A stretch of DNA of 6,030 bases from Oscillospiraceae bacterium (lineage in GTDB: Bacteria; Bacillota; Clostridia; Oscillospirales; Oscillospiraceae), in the NCBI GenBank assembly GCA_031282225.1, contig JAITEC010000181.1:1-6030 (forward strand). The letters are read 5' to 3'. Every line of letters begins with the position of its first letter. The first letter of the stretch is position 1. The position numbers were made by a program, and so were the translations under genes. The notes beneath the pieces are model-generated. The model ran no database searches. It worked only from the letters and a program-made list of their open reading frames with translations, and had not been told where the DNA came from. Shown here piece after piece: positions 4,670 to 6,030 of the stretch.

Positions 4670-5884
4670 ATGCTTAGGGCCATTGCGCAGCCGTTTGGCT
4701 GGCTGCTTTTGAAATTATATGAAGTTTTCGGCAATTACGGGGTGGCGGTCATACTGTTCGCCCTGATCGTCAAGGTCGTATTGCTGCCGTTCCAGATGAA
4801 GAGCAAGCGCGGCATGATGCAGCAGTCGCAATTACAGCCCCTGATGAAGGAGCTTGAGAAAAAACACGGCGCAAACAAGGCAAAGTACAACGAGGAACTC
4901 GCCAAGCTTTATAAAGAGGAGGGCGTAAACCCCGCCTCCGGTTGTGTGTGGTCGCTGATACCGCTGCCAATCCTGCTAGCGCTCTACTACGCCATCCGTT
5001 ACCCGATAACAACAATGATGGGCATAGGCGGCGACGCCCTGAATGCGCTACTGGCGCGCATGGCGGAAGTGGCGCCGCGCAGCATGTGGGTAAAACTTGG
5101 GTTGGATGCGTCCGTGAAGGCCGGCAGCGATGCCGAAATAGCACAAGCGCAGTTTATAGGCGGGCATTTCGCGAATTTTGCCAATATTGAAGGCATCGGC
5201 GACAAGCTCAGGCAGGTGGACTACAATTTCCTTGGCATGGATATCGGGTCACAGCCTTCATGGAAGTTCCTGTGGACCACCGACTGGGGCAATCCTGCGG
5301 TTTGGGGCCCGCAGCTCGGGCTTTTTCTCATACCTATCGTGACGGGCATACTCACATTTTTGTCCTCGCGTATCGGCGCGAAGATGAACCCCATGCAGCA
5401 GCAAGAGGGCCAAGGGCAGGGTTCTATGAAGATGATGATGTATCTCATGCCGCTCATGACCGTGTATTTCGGTTTCGTGGTTCCCGCTGCGCTCGGCATA
5501 TACTGGGCGGCGGGTTCCGTATTCGGCATAGCGCAGGACGTATGGCTCAATAAGCGGTACACTAGGATTCTGGAGGCGGAGAACGCGGAAAAGAACGCGC
5601 GCAGGCGCGCGAAAGAGGCGCAGCTCGAGGCGAAACGGCTTGAGACAGAGCGCAAAAAGGCTGAAAGCGCCACGGAAATCAATCCGAACACGTCCAAGCG
5701 CAAGCGGCAAGTCTCTGAGAAACATGATCAGTTAGCCAAGGCGTCCGAGTGGGATAAAAAGCACACGCCAGACGAGCCGGAATATGAGCCCAGCAGGCAG
5801 GGCGCGCGCCGCTTCGCGCGCGGGCGCGCTTATGACCCTGACAGGTTCAACGAGGAGGACGCGCAAGAAGGCGGGGAGGAATGA
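4670..5884 (+). CDS. yidC: YidC/Oxa1 family membrane protein insertase
   Basis: YidC inserts and folds membrane proteins, alone or with SecYEG. This 404-residue protein lacks the large N-terminal periplasmic domain of proteobacterial YidC and shows no lipoprotein signal. Membrane segments are visible at about 21-40 (NYGVAVILFALIVKVVLLPF), 93-113 after the NPASGC motif, 216-235, 255-274 (MPLMTVYFGFVVPAA) and 275-293. The hydrophilic-groove positive charge in the first segment is Lys35, where Bacillus SpoIIIJ has Arg. The basic cytoplasmic coiled-coil hairpin is at about 43-88. The loop between segments 2 and 3 is about 100 residues, much longer than in Bacillus. The tail from about 296 to 404 is highly charged, first coiled-coil-like and then Arg/Glu-rich, and could contact the ribosome. 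The ATG has a weak GGGGG site at 4659-4663. Confidence 0.96.
   Translation: MLRAIAQPFGWLLLKLYEVFGNYGVAVILFALIVKVVLLPFQMKSKRGMMQQSQLQPLMKELEKKHGANKAKYNEELAKLYKEEGVNPASGCVWSLIPLPILLALYYAIRYPITTMMGIGGDALNALLARMAEVAPRSMWVKLGLDASVKAGSDAEIAQAQFIGGHFANFANIEGIGDKLRQVDYNFLGMDIGSQPSWKFLWTTDWGNPAVWGPQLGLFLIPIVTGILTFLSSRIGAKMNPMQQQEGQGQGSMKMMMYLMPLMTVYFGFVVPAALGIYWAAGSVFGIAQDVWLNKRYTRILEAENAEKNARRRAKEAQLEAKRLETERKKAESATEINPNTSKRKRQVSEKHDQLAKASEWDKKHTPDEPEYEPSRQGARRFARGRAYDPDRFNEEDAQEGGEE
5873..5880 (+). promoter_or_regulatory. ribosome binding site that selects the jag start
   Basis: GGGGAGGA abuts the ATG at 5881 (0 nt spacing) but lies 6 nt before the in-frame ATG at 5887. The second ATG is therefore the likely start, although the first would give a 4-nt ATGA overlap with the yidC stop. 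Confidence 0.7.
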
Positions 5885-5886
5885 GC

Positions 5887-6030
5887 ATGGCAATAAAATC
5901 AATTGAGGTCACCGGTAAAACAGAAGACGAGGCCGTGGAACTGGGGCTGGCGCAACTCGGTCTGACGCGCGACGACGTATCCGTCGAGATTATCGAGAGG
6001 GCAAAAACCGGGTTCCTCGGCATAGGCAGC
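5887..6030 (+). CDS. jag: Jag/KhpB (EloR) RNA-binding protein, N-terminal part (3' end outside window)
   Basis: Only 48 codons are present, still open at the right edge. The visible residues, MAIKSIEVTGKTEDEAVELG through to KTGFLGIGS, match the Jag N-terminal domain, including its hallmark KxGFLGIG ending. Full-length proteins add a KH and an R3H domain, which bind RNA; in streptococci the protein (EloR/KhpB) works with KhpA to control cell elongation. Its place directly after yidC is the classic arrangement. Completeness of the KH and R3H domains cannot be judged here. Confidence 0.93.
   Translation, partial: MAIKSIEVTGKTEDEAVELGLAQLGLTRDDVSVEIIERAKTGFLGIGS

Noticed and set aside
5596..5614. 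Near-identical GC-rich stretch shared by yidC and rpmH (3991-4010)
   Set aside because: About 20 bases match with one difference, but both encode ARRRAK in the same codons; this is best explained by shared codon habit, not a mobile repeat.
5802..5829. GC-repeat hairpin near the yidC 3' end, as a possible terminator
   Set aside because: Alternating CG allows several pairings but there is no T-run, it lies inside the coding region for the Arg-rich tail, and jag follows in the same operon.

Overview
This 6 kb window is GC-rich (roughly 55-60% by eye). It carries nine genes, all on the plus strand, separated by very short gaps. Gene content and protein features point to a GC-rich member of the Clostridia, probably near the Oscillospiraceae. 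The evidence is HPr kinase/phosphorylase together with RapZ and WhiA, a Gram-positive type YidC with a long exported loop, and the rpmH-rnpA-yidD-yidC-jag block. The lineage call is inference from protein flavour, not from a search.

Layout. (1) Positions 1-844 are the 3' part of a FapA/DUF342 protein whose start lies upstream of the window. (2) Positions 845-984 are an intergenic region with a strong sigma-A-type promoter and two inverted repeats. (3) Positions 985-3786 form a probable operon hprK-rapZ-whiA, with gaps of 49 and 8 nt. (4) Positions 3787-3898 hold a second, perfect-consensus promoter preceded by a twin TGAATTCA element. (5) Positions 3899-6030 form the rpmH-rnpA-yidD-yidC-jag operon. 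The jag gene runs off the right edge.

How the genes fit together. The first operon links carbon-status signalling (HprK acting on HPr Ser46) with RapZ, a P-loop protein tied to cell-envelope sugar metabolism and RNA regulation in other bacteria, and WhiA, a DNA-binding protein tied to division and differentiation. The second operon makes ribosomal protein L34, the RNase P protein, the YidD/YidC membrane-insertion pair and the RNA-binding protein Jag/KhpB.

No new multi-gene system is visible; every gene belongs to a known conserved family. The points worth a second look are regulatory and positional. They are competing hairpins over the rapZ ribosome binding site, a helically phased palindrome pair upstream of the rpmH promoter, and an inverted repeat laid over the hprK promoter. 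In addition yvcK is missing between rapZ and whiA, and dnaA/oriC is missing upstream of rpmH. Isoleucine codon choice is also unusual, with ATA dominant despite the high GC. No tRNA, rRNA, CRISPR array, insertion sequence or convincing intrinsic terminator was seen.
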